From assembly GCA_024641785.1 (NCBI GenBank), contig JAHECK010000027.1, positions 1 to 32,695 of the forward strand: DNA of 32,695 nt, given 5' to 3'. Shown here piece after piece: positions 24,436-32,430 of the stretch (position 1 is the stretch's first letter; the number at the start of each line of letters is the position of its first letter). The notes under the pieces were generated by a model. The model was not told the origin of the DNA, did not search any database, and worked only from the letters and a program-made list of their open reading frames with translations. A program made the translations under genes and the position numbers. This DNA is from Flavobacteriales bacterium. GTDB taxonomy: Bacteria > Bacteroidota > Bacteroidia > Flavobacteriales_D > JAHECK01.

Positions 24436-25356
24436 TTATTTGTGGCTTCTCTTGTCTTCAATAAGGAGGGTCATTTTCTCAAGATCTGAAGCTTCAAACC
24501 AATTCGTATCGCTTTGATTTCGTAACCAGGTTAATTGTCGTTTAGCATAACGCCGCGTGTTTTGTTTTATCATTGATATTGCGGTATCAAAATCATATTC
24601 ACCTTCAAAATATCGGAACAATTCTGAATATCCTACGGTTTTCAAAGCATTTAAATGGCGAAATGGATACATTTCTCTAGCTTCTTTTTCAAGTCCATGT
24701 TTTATCATTTCATCTACTCTGAGATTGATACGTTCGTAGAGTAATTCTCTATCCCAATCTATTCCTATTCTTAAATAAGGCCACTTAGCTATTTTTGAAC
24801 CCAACTGAAAATGAGATAGTTTTTTACCTGTTTGATATACTACTTCCAGTCCTCTTATGATTCGTTTTGGATTTTGAATGTCGATCGTTTGATACAATTC
24901 CGGATCTAAAGCAAGTAGCAATTTCTGAATATGTTCCAGTCCTCTTTTATCATATTCGGCGATCATTTTAGCCCTTACTTCCGGCAGAATAGGAGGGATA
25001 TCATCTATTCCAAATAGCAAAGCATCAATATAAAATCCTGAACCACCGACAACAATAACTAGGTCGTGTGATTTAAAAAGCTGGTTGATCTTTTCGGAAG
25101 CAATCCTTTCGTACTTTCCGGCATTAATGTCTTCTTCAATGCTTGTGAAAGCTAAAAAATGATGTTGAATCCCCTCTAATTCTTCTTCACTCGGTCGAGC
25201 CGTTCCAATTCGCATTTCTTTATAAAACTGTCGGCTATCAGCAGAGATGATTTCAGTAGAATAATGCTGTGCTAATTCAACGCCGAGCTTAGTTTTTCCG
25301 GAAGCAGTAGGGCCATCAATGATGACGAGTAATTTAGTAGTAGGAAGACATGTCAT
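24436..25356 (-). CDS. miaA: tRNA dimethylallyltransferase
   Basis: A 306-aa enzyme that adds a dimethylallyl group to A37 of tRNAs reading U-starting codons (i6A, precursor of ms2i6A). The P-loop GPTASGKT is at 15-22, and SADSRQFY holds the catalytic Asp40 and the substrate contacts Ser41-Arg42-Gln43; IGTARPS, GGSGFYIDAL, NPKRIIRGLEV and KRQLTWLRNQ are further family motifs. The frame is open to an ATG at 25398, but ATG 25356 gives the usual length and starts next to the conserved region. Either start overlaps the 3' end of the upstream gene (23 bases from 25356), so translation is probably coupled. Confidence 0.93.
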   Translation of the reverse strand: MTCLPTTKLLVIIDGPTASGKTKLGVELAQHYSTEIISADSRQFYKEMRIGTARPSEEELEGIQHHFLAFTSIEEDINAGKYERIASEKINQLFKSHDLVIVVGGSGFYIDALLFGIDDIPPILPEVRAKMIAEYDKRGLEHIQKLLLALDPELYQTIDIQNPKRIIRGLEVVYQTGKKLSHFQLGSKIAKWPYLRIGIDWDRELLYERINLRVDEMIKHGLEKEAREMYPFRHLNALKTVGYSELFRYFEGEYDFDTAISMIKQNTRRYAKRQLTWLRNQSDTNWFEASDLEKMTLLIEDKRSHK

Positions 25357-25882
25357 CTGGATCGATGTAATCGGATTCGTCGTCATCATCATCTCCACCT
25401 CCTAATAATTCTCTAAGTTCCGGATCTAATTCGTCATCTTCTCCAATATGATCGGAAGGCATTTCAAAATCGATGGATTTTTCTTCTTCATTGGGAGGAA
25501 TTCCAATGCTAGCAACAACCATAGGATAGTCCCCATGAGATTCTTTTTTATCAATTGAAATCAATTCGATATAAAAAATCCATAAACGAAGAAAGTCATA
25601 AACGAATAAGGCATTTTTCTTTTTAGCATTAAACATTTCTTCGAGAGTGGTATTTTCCATACTTCTCACCTCATCCTCTGAATCCATTTCAAATTGAACG
25701 ATCTCTTCTCCTTTCTCCCAATCTTCATTACTCATATAAAAGGAAGTCATTTGATCTCCGGAAAATTCAAATGCCTTTATGATCGCATAATTCAGGTCGA
25801 TAAAATGTTGATCAGAACGGATCAATATTTCCCGAAATACATCCTTCTCGTAATCGATCAGAACTCTTAACTTATAGAGCAT
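25334..25882 (-). CDS. Plasmid pRiA4b ORF-3-like / IS1096 TnpR-like protein
   Basis: A 182-aa protein of the pRiA4b ORF-3 family (also labelled IS1096 passenger TnpR-like). Hallmarks are the N-terminal LRVLIDYEKDVFREILIRSD strand-helix, FIDLNYAIIKAF, and FSGDQMTSFYMSNEDWEKG. The fold is small alpha/beta with unknown biochemical role; despite the name there is no transposase or recombinase signature and no insertion sequence around it, so it is a resident chromosomal gene. The last ~35 residues are very acidic (runs of Asp and Glu) and end in SSYY. The 3' end overlaps miaA. It is separated from cca by about 195 AT-rich bases. Confidence 0.82.
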   Translation of the reverse strand: MLYKLRVLIDYEKDVFREILIRSDQHFIDLNYAIIKAFEFSGDQMTSFYMSNEDWEKGEEIVQFEMDSEDEVRSMENTTLEEMFNAKKKNALFVYDFLRLWIFYIELISIDKKESHGDYPMVVASIGIPPNEEEKSIDFEMPSDHIGEDDELDPELRELLGGGDDDDDESDYIDPDDMSSYY

Positions 25883-26078
25883 TTTTAAATGAATTAATTT
25901 TATGTAAATGTAATAATTCGATCTTCTTTTAAAACTAAATCAGACGATAGATTCAAAATTTGAATTTTAAGTGGTCTTATTTTATGTCTTTAGTAGGATG
26001 ATTGATGTAGGATGATATTCTCACATTAATGAATTTAGAATATTGACCTTCTGATCCCTTTTTTTAATTCATTTGAGT

Positions 26079-27494
26079 TTACTTTGGAACAATTAGCCCT
26101 AATTCTTTTCCTTTATTAAGCATAATGCGAAATGCTTCATCATGCTTATTTTCTATCTCTCCATCCAGAATAGCATCTTTGATCGCATTTTTTATTATAC
26201 CTACTTCTTTTGAAGGACTTATTTGGAATGTTCTCATTATTTCTTCTCCACTAATTGGAGGTTGCCAATTTCTTAAATGATCTTTAGCTTCCACCTCGAT
26301 AAGCCGCTCTCTGACTCGCTCGTAATTCTTCAAATACTTCTTCACTTTCACTTCATTTTTTGAAGTGATATCCGCTTTACAAAGAAGCATAAGTTCGTCA
26401 ATATCTTCGCCTGTTTCAAAAAGTAATCTTCTTAATGCCGAATCGCTTGCTTCTTCCTTTGTTAAAGCGATAGGACGCAAATGCAAAAAGACCATTTTTT
26501 GGACGAACTTCATTTTATGATCCAATGGAAGTTTTAATTTCTTAAAGATTTGGGGAACCATTTTTGCCCCTTTATCTTCATGCCCATGAAAAGTCCATCC
26601 TACTTTATTGTCAAAACGTTTTGTAGCAGGTTTTGCAATATCATGAAGTATCGCTGACCATCGTAACCATAGATCATCACTGTTTTGAGCTAGATTATCA
26701 AGAACCTGAAGTGTATGGTAAAAATTATCCTTATGTCTAAGTCCATTTTTTTCTTCCACCCCTTTTAGATTCGTAAATTCAGGGAAAATAATTGATAGTA
26801 ATCCGCTTTCATCGAGCAATTTAAAACCAATGGAAGGTATTTTAGAAAGGATAATTTTATTTAATTCATCCGCAATTCGTTCTTTAGAAATAATATTTAT
26901 CCTGGCCGAATTTTTTTTGATCGCTTCAAAAGAATGCTTATCAATTTTAAAATTGAGTTGAGTTGCAAAACGAATCGCCCGCATCATTCTTAATGGGTCA
27001 TCACTATAGGTGATATCAGGATCCAAAGGTGTTTTTATAATTCCTTTTGATAGATCTTCCAAGCCATTAAAAAGGTCAATTAATTGGCCATAATCATTTT
27101 GATTTAAACTGATCGTAAGAGCATTGATCGTAAAATCTCTTCGATGAAGATCATCTTCAAAACTTCCGGATTGAACTGTGGGGTTTCTAGAAGATTCAGT
27201 ATAGGACTCTTTTCGAGCTCCAACAAATTCTAATTCATAGCCTTTGTATTTGATATTTGCAGTACCAAAGGTTTTAAATAAACTCACTTTTGCTCCACCC
27301 AATTTTTTACCTAGTTCTTCTGCGAATTTAAGTCCATCGCCAAGTACTAAAAAATCAATATCTTTTGATGTTCTATTTAATAATTGATCTCGAACCCACC
27401 CTCCAACGATATAAACAGGACAATTGATTTCGATCGAAAGCATTCCTATTTTCTTGAATAAGGTATTTTCTTTAGATTTTAAAATGTCCATCAT
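26079..27494 (-). CDS. cca: CCA-adding tRNA nucleotidyltransferase with HD domain
   Basis: A 471-aa class II nucleotidyltransferase that builds or repairs the CCA end of tRNAs. The head has VGGWVRD (30-36) with the metal-binding Asp45-x-Asp47 (KDIDF), the RRD motif at 118-120 (RRDFTINAL) and DPLRMMRAIRF (166-176), which form the nucleotide-selecting site. A C-terminal HD domain holds His260 and His284-Asp285 (LHDIAKP). Total length and domain order are normal for Bacteroidota. The start ATG follows the tsaC stop directly, so the pair is co-transcribed; ATG 27491 is one codon later. Both tRNA genes in this window lack an encoded CCA and depend on such an enzyme. Confidence 0.93.
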   Translation of the reverse strand: MMDILKSKENTLFKKIGMLSIEINCPVYIVGGWVRDQLLNRTSKDIDFLVLGDGLKFAEELGKKLGGAKVSLFKTFGTANIKYKGYELEFVGARKESYTESSRNPTVQSGSFEDDLHRRDFTINALTISLNQNDYGQLIDLFNGLEDLSKGIIKTPLDPDITYSDDPLRMMRAIRFATQLNFKIDKHSFEAIKKNSARINIISKERIADELNKIILSKIPSIGFKLLDESGLLSIIFPEFTNLKGVEEKNGLRHKDNFYHTLQVLDNLAQNSDDLWLRWSAILHDIAKPATKRFDNKVGWTFHGHEDKGAKMVPQIFKKLKLPLDHKMKFVQKMVFLHLRPIALTKEEASDSALRRLLFETGEDIDELMLLCKADITSKNEVKVKKYLKNYERVRERLIEVEAKDHLRNWQPPISGEEIMRTFQISPSKEVGIIKNAIKDAILDGEIENKHDEAFRIMLNKGKELGLIVPK

Positions 27495-28055
27495 CTAATT
27501 TCGAATAATTGATATTTTTCCATTATTTGATAAACGGATAATTTGAGAGGGGTTCTTTTTATTTAAAATAAGATCTTTCTTATAGATGCCATCTACATTA
27601 TTAATGATATCAGGATCCATTTCTTCAATGGAATTTGCTACGGGCATTCCACTAATATTAACGGATGTTGAAATAAGTGGCTTCTTGAATTTTCGAAGTA
27701 ATTCTTTGCATGAATCGTCAGAGCATATGCGAATAGCGATCGATCCATCTGCTGCGAGTACATTTTTCGGAAGATTAAAACCCTTATCAAAAATGATCGT
27801 CAATGGTTTTGTACTCAATTCAAAAAGGTCAAATGCAATATCAGGTACTTCACTAACATAATCGTAAAGTTGATTTTCGTTGTGAAGTAATATTATAAGA
27901 GGAAGATCCTCTTTTCTTTTTTTTAAGGAGTAGATCTTATTAACCGCTAATTCATTGCTCGCATCACATCCTAAACCCCATAAAGTATCTGTGGGATAGA
28001 TGATTGTGCCTCCATTAGAAAGAATTGTTATTATATCAGATATTTCAGTTTGCAC
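27495..28055 (-). CDS. tsaC: L-threonylcarbamoyladenylate synthase
   Basis: A 186-aa YrdC-domain enzyme that makes threonylcarbamoyl-AMP from Thr, bicarbonate and ATP for the t6A37 modification of tRNAs reading ANN codons. Motifs are IIYPTDTLWGLGCDA (18-32), KKRKEDLPL (45-53, the KxRxxxxPL pattern), a central GSIAIRICSD and PLISTSVNISG in the C-terminal third. It is the short form without a Sua5 C-terminal domain. Translation starts at GTG 28055: no ATG lies near, and the sequence downstream matches the family from the first helix. An exact -7 element lies 15 bases before the GTG. It is followed without a gap by cca. Confidence 0.92.
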   Translation of the reverse strand: MQTEISDIITILSNGGTIIYPTDTLWGLGCDASNELAVNKIYSLKKRKEDLPLIILLHNENQLYDYVSEVPDIAFDLFELSTKPLTIIFDKGFNLPKNVLAADGSIAIRICSDDSCKELLRKFKKPLISTSVNISGMPVANSIEEMDPDIINNVDGIYKKDLILNKKNPSQIIRLSNNGKISIIRN

Positions 28056-28069
28056 GCTAGGATTTTGAG

Positions 28070-28077
28070 CAAAGATA
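28070..28077 (-). promoter_or_regulatory. -7 element of tsaC-cca
   Basis: On the minus strand this is TATCTTTG, an exact TAnnTTTG match. It predicts a start near 28066, about ten bases before the GTG start of tsaC. It directly follows the terminator of the upstream small gene, which supports a separate transcription unit. The -33 spacing is not ideal (a TTTG lies 15 bases upstream). Confidence 0.55.
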
Positions 28078-28090
28078 AATTGATTTTAAA

Positions 28091-28124
28091 GACAAAAAAA
28101 AACCCTGCCAAATAGACAAGGTTT
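28091..28124 (-). terminator. Terminator of the 65-aa gene
   Basis: On the minus strand a 10-bp stem (28124-28115 with 28109-28100, including G-U pairs) with a TATTT loop is followed by a run of nine T bases. It ends the small gene 20 bases after its stop and insulates tsaC. Confidence 0.85.
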
Positions 28125-28144
28125 TCATTATAATATTTTAAAAC

Positions 28145-28342
28145 TTATTCAGAAACGAATTTTCCGTTTTTTACTTTACCTAAATAAATAACTTCTTTCG
28201 TTTTTTGATAGTCTTTAATTGCAAAGTCAACTTGTTCTTTTGTATCTCGTTGTATTCTAATCCCGCTCGATGCTCCTTTATTTCTGAGTTCTAAATAGTA
28301 TCCATCTTTAAGTTTCGCAGGTTTTGTTGCTGGTCTTCCCAT
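28145..28342 (-). CDS. Small basic protein, probably conserved in Bacteroidota
   Basis: A 65-aa protein starting MGRPATKPAKLKDGYYLE. The first 15 residues are basic; the middle (YYLELRNKGASSGIRIQRD) looks like two beta strands with a Gly/Ser turn, followed by a helix (KEQVDFAIKDYQKTKEV) and a last strand. Basic charge (many Lys/Arg) and a MGRP opening would fit a nucleic-acid-binding protein, but that is a guess. I recall very similar short proteins in other Flavobacteriia without a named family. It has its own terminator, so it is a separate unit. The start ATG 28342 is the only one available. Confidence 0.7.
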   Translation of the reverse strand: MGRPATKPAKLKDGYYLELRNKGASSGIRIQRDTKEQVDFAIKDYQKTKEVIYLGKVKNGKFVSE

Positions 28343-28502
28343 GTTTTATTTATTTCTATTATTCGATTTGTCTAATACCTTTATTAACACTAACGTAACA
28401 AAAAGCGTGCAAATTGTTACCAAATGTGCTAATCTAGGCAAATAACGATTATTTTTTTTAAAACCTGCCAAAAACTTCTCTTAAAAAAAGCTAAATGACA
28501 GT

Positions 28503-29426
28503 TTATGACAGTTTTATGATATCACCATCCTGGGTTAGATGTGAATTTTCAAAAACACTTTTGCATTCTTCTAACATGCTTTCCTCATTCAAATAGCGCG
28601 AGCTATAATGACCCATCAAAAGCATTTTCGCATTTGCCTTTTTTGCAATAAGCGCCGCTTCAATGCAGGTTGAATGAAAAGTTTTTTTTGCCAGAGCTTC
28701 ATCTTTTTGCATAAAAGTAGTTTCATGATATAAGATATCGACCTCTTTTATTTGTTCACTTAATCCCGGTAAATAAGCGGTATCGCTGCAATAGGCATAA
28801 CTATAGGAAGGGTCCTCAGGAAAGGTTAATTTTTCAAAAGAATAAACTTCATCATTTTCTTTATTAATATAATCTTCGCCTTTTTTTAATTGTTCAAATG
28901 CGTAATAGGGAATTTTTAATTCTTTTACTAAAGGTCCATTTATATGACGCGCTTTCTTTTTTTCCTTAAATAAAAATCCGAAAGTGGGAATCCGATGCTT
29001 CAAAGTGAGAGCGAATACTTTCAAATGATCATTTTCAAGAAGAAGAGAATCATTCATTTTATCTATTTCATGAAAATGGATTGGGAAATTAGATTGGGAT
29101 TGTGAAATACTGAAATGCATATCTATTATTTCCTTCAATCCTCTTGGAGAATAAATATGAAGTTCCTTAGATCTGCCTAATAAACTAAAAGTTGAAAGTA
29201 ATCCTTGTAAACCGAGATAGTGATCTCCATGAAGATGTGAAATAAACACATGCTCGATTTGTTGAAATTTGATTTTGTTTTTACGAAGAGCGATTTGAGT
29301 TCCTTCTGCGCAGTCGATAAGATATAAGTGATTTCTTACATTTAAGACTTGTGCACTTGGATTTCGACGTAATGTAGGTGATGCTGAACCTGTACCAAGA
29401 ACTGTGAGTTCAAAGCCTTGACTCAT
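28503..29426 (-). CDS. rnz: Ribonuclease Z
   Basis: A 307-aa metallo-beta-lactamase-fold endonuclease that trims the 3' trailer of tRNA precursors. The zinc site HLHGDH is at 64-69 (after TVLGTGSASPT and LIDCAEGTQIAL), His144 is in TLKHRIPTFGF, a later CSDTAY provides the bridging Asp, and LLMGHYSSRY the last His. Length and the RNase Z exosite region (around KEKKKARHINGP) match the short bacterial form. The start ATG immediately follows the TAA of the STAS gene (TAAATG), so both are translated from one message. Because the tRNAs here lack an encoded CCA, RNase Z would expose the end on which Cca acts. Confidence 0.93.
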   Translation of the reverse strand: MSQGFELTVLGTGSASPTLRRNPSAQVLNVRNHLYLIDCAEGTQIALRKNKIKFQQIEHVFISHLHGDHYLGLQGLLSTFSLLGRSKELHIYSPRGLKEIIDMHFSISQSQSNFPIHFHEIDKMNDSLLLENDHLKVFALTLKHRIPTFGFLFKEKKKARHINGPLVKELKIPYYAFEQLKKGEDYINKENDEVYSFEKLTFPEDPSYSYAYCSDTAYLPGLSEQIKEVDILYHETTFMQKDEALAKKTFHSTCIEAALIAKKANAKMLLMGHYSSRYLNEESMLEECKSVFENSHLTQDGDIIKLS

Positions 29427-29801
29427 TTATTCAGGATCTTCTAAATTTCTTTCGATTTCTTCCATAAAAACAAGATCAACCGCTTCGCCAAGTGTCGGAG
29501 TAATATTTAATACTCTGTCTAATTGAGAAATTTCTATTAATTTTAAGATATGTTCATTCAAACCGGTAAGAACAAAAGTCCCTCCGGAGTCACGACATAG
29601 TCGATTCGCTAATAAAACAGCACTTAATCCGGAAGAATCAGCATATTTAGCTTTAGACAGATCGAGTACGATATTCTTATTTCCTCCTTTACTAATAACA
29701 AGAAGTTCTGATTTTAATTCAGGAGAAACTACTGAATTTAAATTCTCAATATTACATGTCACCAGGTAATGTTTTTCTTTATTATCGACTGTAAAATTCA
29801 T
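29427..29801 (-). CDS. STAS-domain protein (anti-sigma-factor antagonist type)
   Basis: A 124-aa stand-alone STAS domain. The central strand and helix IVLDLSKAKYADSSGLSAVL carries DSSG at 55-58, the loop with the phosphorylatable Ser of SpoIIAA-type antagonists. The C-terminal part (FVLTGLNEHILKLIEIS, LDRVLNI) completes the fold. Partner kinases or sigma factors are not in the window, so the target is unknown. As I recall, a STAS gene beside rnz recurs in Flavobacteriales. An exact TAnnTTTG element (29844-29837) lies about 36 bases upstream, so STAS-rnz may have its own promoter besides read-through from pyrB, 51 bases upstream. Confidence 0.88.
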   Translation of the reverse strand: MNFTVDNKEKHYLVTCNIENLNSVVSPELKSELLVISKGGNKNIVLDLSKAKYADSSGLSAVLLANRLCRDSGGTFVLTGLNEHILKLIEISQLDRVLNITPTLGEAVDLVFMEEIERNLEDPE

Positions 29802-29836
29802 AATGTTCTATAAATTGAAGGTAATGCTAATAAAAA

Positions 29837-29844
29837 CAAAAATA
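29837..29844 (-). promoter_or_regulatory. Candidate internal promoter of STAS-rnz
   Basis: TATTTTTG on the minus strand matches TAnnTTTG exactly, in the 51-base gap between pyrB and the STAS gene. No TTG at -33 was found, and the local sequence is T-rich, so a chance match is possible. Confidence 0.35.
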
Positions 29845-29852
29845 ATAAAAAA

Positions 29853-30785
29853 TCAGGCTCTTTCTATTTTACTTGCAAGAAGGTACAATATAGCCATTCT
29901 TATTGCAACTCCATTTTCGACTTGATCCAGTATAATAGCGTGTTTACTATCCGCTACATCGCTTGTGATTTCAACACCTCTGTTAATTGGACCTGGATGC
30001 ATAACAATAATTTCTTTCTTCAAAGAATCGAGTAAATTTTTATTTAAACCATAGAGCATGGCATATTCACGAAGCGATGGGAAGAGCTTCTCATTTTGTC
30101 TTTCGAGCTGAATTCTGAGCATCATGGCCACATCGCACCATGCAAGTCCTTTTTTCAGGTCATACTCAACTCTTACACCTAATTCCTTTATGTATTTAGG
30201 TATAAGAGTAGGAGGTCCGCAAACACATACTTCGGCACCTTGCATATTCAAAGCATAAATATTTGAAAGCGCAACTCTTGAATGGATAATATCACCTACT
30301 ATTAAAACTTTCTTACCTTTTATGCTTCCTAATTTTTCTCTTATAGAATAAGAGTCGAGTAAAGCTTGCGTTGGATGTTCATGGGTGCCATCACCCGCAT
30401 TGATAATTCTACTGTTAACATGTTTTGCAAGAAATATAGCTGCTCCAGGTTCCGGGTGCCTCATTACGATCATATCCACCTTCATCGAAAGGATATTATT
30501 GACCGTGTCGATGAGAGTTTCTCCTTTCTTAACAGAGCTTGAGGAAGCTGAAAAATTGATGGTATCCGCTGAAAGTCTTTTTTCGGCAAGTTCGAATGAG
30601 ATGCGCGTTCGGGTACTATTTTCAAAGAAAAGATTTGCAATAGTAATATCACGAAGAGAAGGAACTTTTTTGATCGGACGATTGATCACATCTTTAAAAT
30701 GATCGGTAGTATCGAAAATAAGTTGAATATCTTCTTTTGTGATTTGCTTAATTCCTAGCAGATGATTTACACTAAGTTCACTCAT
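29853..30785 (-). CDS. pyrB: Aspartate carbamoyltransferase catalytic subunit
   Basis: A 310-aa enzyme joining carbamoyl phosphate and aspartate to form carbamoyl aspartate, the committed step of pyrimidine synthesis. Carbamoyl-phosphate site ENSTRTR at 55-61; SSVKKGET holds the catalytic Lys; MRHPEPGA, GDGTHEHPTQALLD and MHPGPINRGVEI are family motifs. Length is normal for the catalytic chain. No pyrI regulatory subunit is encoded beside it, which fits the unregulated or PyrR-associated type. It starts one base after the pyrR stop, so the two are co-transcribed and probably translationally coupled. Confidence 0.95.
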   Translation of the reverse strand: MSELSVNHLLGIKQITKEDIQLIFDTTDHFKDVINRPIKKVPSLRDITIANLFFENSTRTRISFELAEKRLSADTINFSASSSSVKKGETLIDTVNNILSMKVDMIVMRHPEPGAAIFLAKHVNSRIINAGDGTHEHPTQALLDSYSIREKLGSIKGKKVLIVGDIIHSRVALSNIYALNMQGAEVCVCGPPTLIPKYIKELGVRVEYDLKKGLAWCDVAMMLRIQLERQNEKLFPSLREYAMLYGLNKNLLDSLKKEIIVMHPGPINRGVEITSDVADSKHAIILDQVENGVAIRMAILYLLASKIERA

Positions 30786-30786
30786 T

Positions 30787-31332
30787 TTACTCGTCGATTG
30801 TATAAAGTTTCACCAAATCTTTTCCGTTTATTTCTTCCCATTCTACTTCGACACGTTGCGAAGTGAGCGAATCGACCGACTTACCAATATAATCGGGTTG
30901 CAAAGGAAATTGCCGACTGTATTTGCGTTCAATTAATGTGAGCATCTCCACTTGTTTTGGTCTACCAAAAGCAAGCATCGCATCAAGTCCGGCTCGGATA
31001 CTTCTTCCGGTATAAAAAACATCATCAACAAGGATCACATTTTTACCTTCAATGATAAAATCAATTTCTGTCTTATTAGCTGCTATTGGCGTTTCTCTTC
31101 TTCTAAAATCATCACGGTAGAATGTAATATCAAGGGTTCCAACTGGAATTTTAACATCCCCGAGTATGCTAAGAAGTTCTTTTTTCAATCTTTTTACGAG
31201 ATAGATGCCTCTAGGCTGAAGTCCTATAATAGCGGAGTTGCTGAAATCATCATGATTTTCGATCAACTCATAGCATAGGCGGGTAACCGTTAGATGAAAT
31301 TGGATGGGATTGAGTATGGTATTCGAATTCAT
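30787..31332 (-). CDS. pyrR: PyrR, pyrimidine operon regulator / uracil phosphoribosyltransferase
   Basis: A 181-aa phosphoribosyltransferase-fold protein. The PRPP-binding loop VDDVFYTGRS is at 102-111; GLQPRGIYLVKRL, FYRDDFRRRE and a C-terminal VEVEWEE agree with PyrR. PyrR can bind pyr mRNA and also has uracil phosphoribosyltransferase activity; in this phylum the RNA-binding role is not well established. The frame is open to a TTG at 31335, but ATG 31332, one codon later, is the natural start. I see no antiterminator/terminator pair in the ~105-base upstream region, so classic attenuation is not supported. Confidence 0.93.
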   Translation of the reverse strand: MNSNTILNPIQFHLTVTRLCYELIENHDDFSNSAIIGLQPRGIYLVKRLKKELLSILGDVKIPVGTLDITFYRDDFRRRETPIAANKTEIDFIIEGKNVILVDDVFYTGRSIRAGLDAMLAFGRPKQVEMLTLIERKYSRQFPLQPDYIGKSVDSLTSQRVEVEWEEINGKDLVKLYTIDE

Positions 31333-31349
31333 CAATTTCTTTAGTTTAA

Positions 31350-31357
31350 CAAATATA
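31350..31357 (-). promoter_or_regulatory. -7 element of pyrR-pyrB
   Basis: On the minus strand this is TATATTTG, an exact TAnnTTTG match, giving a start near 31346 and a leader of only about 14 bases before ATG 31332. That leaves no room for a PyrR attenuator in the message. The -33 element is not obvious. Confidence 0.55.
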
Positions 31358-31437
31358 GCTTATGAACATTTAATATTTGTAAAAAAAAATTAGGAATCGA
31401 TAAATAAAATGAAACTTAATTTATTTTAGCGTGTAAA

Positions 31438-32271
31438 ATGACAAGTATGATGAAAAACACACTATTTACCGTTTTAATTGGAGCTGCTTTATTAATGAGC
31501 TCTTGTGGCGAAGAACAAGTCACGAATGAATATGATTATGATCGATCCGATTCATTATCTGTAGACTATACAAGGCAGTCTTTAACAATTCGAGGTAATA
31601 TCAAAGAAACCAGCGGTTTTTACCTTTTGTTAAAATCAAAAGGTTCAGAATTTAATAGCTCATTGGCTAATGCTAGTGGAAATGCATCCAAGTATTCCTC
31701 TAATTTTGATCGAAGTGTTAATATGGGGATCTATGGAGCAGACTTAAATTACTTAACTGTATTTGAACAAAATGAAGCTGCGAAATCCACTGTTGAAGCT
31801 ATTTCAAAGTTAGCTTCCTCATTAGGGATCGAGAACGCTTTTGATAATAAGAGTTTTGATAAGATTGTTGCAGATGGTGATTCCTTAGATTTAAGAGAGA
31901 AATCTAATTTAGTTTCTAAAGCTTTCCGAAACGCCGAAGATCAAATGTATAGTGAAGAAAGGGCATTGATGGGAACATTAATGATCTCAGGAGGTTGGAT
32001 TGAAAGTGTTTATCTAACGAGTAGCATCATTATTGATAATGAATTGGATGCAAATGGACTTTCAGATTTCTGGGTATTGGTTTATAATCACGAATCGGTG
32101 ATGAAAATGTTGAATGTATTTGGAGATGATGCTGATGCAAAAAAGATGTATGATAACTATAATTCTTTAGTGCCTGTGGTAAAAATGATCACAAATAAAG
32201 GCAAATTGACCAACGAAGATGTGAAGGCGATCAATGTCGAAGTTGCAAAGATTCGGGCAAGCTTGATTTAA
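31438..32271 (+). CDS. Lipoprotein of unknown function
   Basis: A 277-aa exported lipoprotein. The signal ends in ALLMSSC with lipid-bearing Cys23 (counting from ATG 31438; ATGs at 31447 and 31450 are alternatives). The mature part is mostly helical and acidic, with no Cys and no known catalytic motif. It contains ALMGTLMISGGWIESVYLTSSII in the middle, a stretch hydrophobic enough to be a buried helix. I have seen similar lipoproteins in other Flavobacteriales, always hypothetical, but give no function. It is divergent from pyrR (about 105 bases between) and ends before a strong terminator. No exact TAnnTTTG element lies upstream. Confidence 0.75.
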   Translation: MTSMMKNTLFTVLIGAALLMSSCGEEQVTNEYDYDRSDSLSVDYTRQSLTIRGNIKETSGFYLLLKSKGSEFNSSLANASGNASKYSSNFDRSVNMGIYGADLNYLTVFEQNEAAKSTVEAISKLASSLGIENAFDNKSFDKIVADGDSLDLREKSNLVSKAFRNAEDQMYSEERALMGTLMISGGWIESVYLTSSIIIDNELDANGLSDFWVLVYNHESVMKMLNVFGDDADAKKMYDNYNSLVPVVKMITNKGKLTNEDVKAINVEVAKIRASLI

Positions 32272-32282
32272 TGTGAAAATTG

Positions 32283-32313
32283 TTTGGCAAAAAAGATTTA
32301 AATGATACTTTTG
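32283..32313 (+). promoter_or_regulatory. Consensus promoter upstream of the tRNA genes
   Basis: TTTG (32283-32286), 19 bases, then TACTTTTG (32306-32313), the best consensus match in the window. Transcription would begin near 32317, about 115 bases before tRNA-Pro and inside the hairpin at 32315-32336. Confidence 0.7.
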
Positions 32314-32314
32314 C

Positions 32315-32342
32315 ACCGCTCTTTTAAAGGAGCGGTTTTTTT
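32315..32342 (+). terminator. Terminator of the lipoprotein gene
   Basis: ACCGCTC (32315-32321) pairs with GAGCGGT (32330-32336) and is followed by seven T bases (32336-32342). It ends the lipoprotein transcript 44 bases after the stop codon, and at the same time sits at the predicted first base of the tRNA transcript. Confidence 0.85.
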
Positions 32343-32373
32343 GTTCTTTTAGTATTTTAAAATTGGAGTTGAC

Positions 32374-32396
32374 GGAATAGAATTTATTCCTTTTTT
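32374..32396 (+). terminator. Weak hairpin with T run in the tRNA leader
   Basis: GGAATA (32374-32379) pairs with TATTCC (32385-32390) and is followed by six T bases; TTGGA (32363-32367) and TCCAA (32396-32400) could add an outer stem. The stem has only two G-C pairs, so termination would be inefficient; it may instead be a processing structure. Confidence 0.35.
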
Positions 32397-32430
32397 CCAA
32401 GATGAATAGGGCTTTTAAAAGAACTATCAT

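Noticed and set aside
25334-25882. Evidence of a transposon, from the name IS1096 TnpR-like
   Set aside because: No transposase, inverted repeats or target duplication surround the gene; the name is historical.
25993-26016. Direct repeat GTAGGATGAT twice in the gap after cca
   Set aside because: Two short copies only; no array, no hairpin and no plausible binding-site context.
28503-28520. Repeated CTGTCAT at the rnz stop codon
   Set aside because: Two adjacent short copies, most simply chance or slippage, with no structure.
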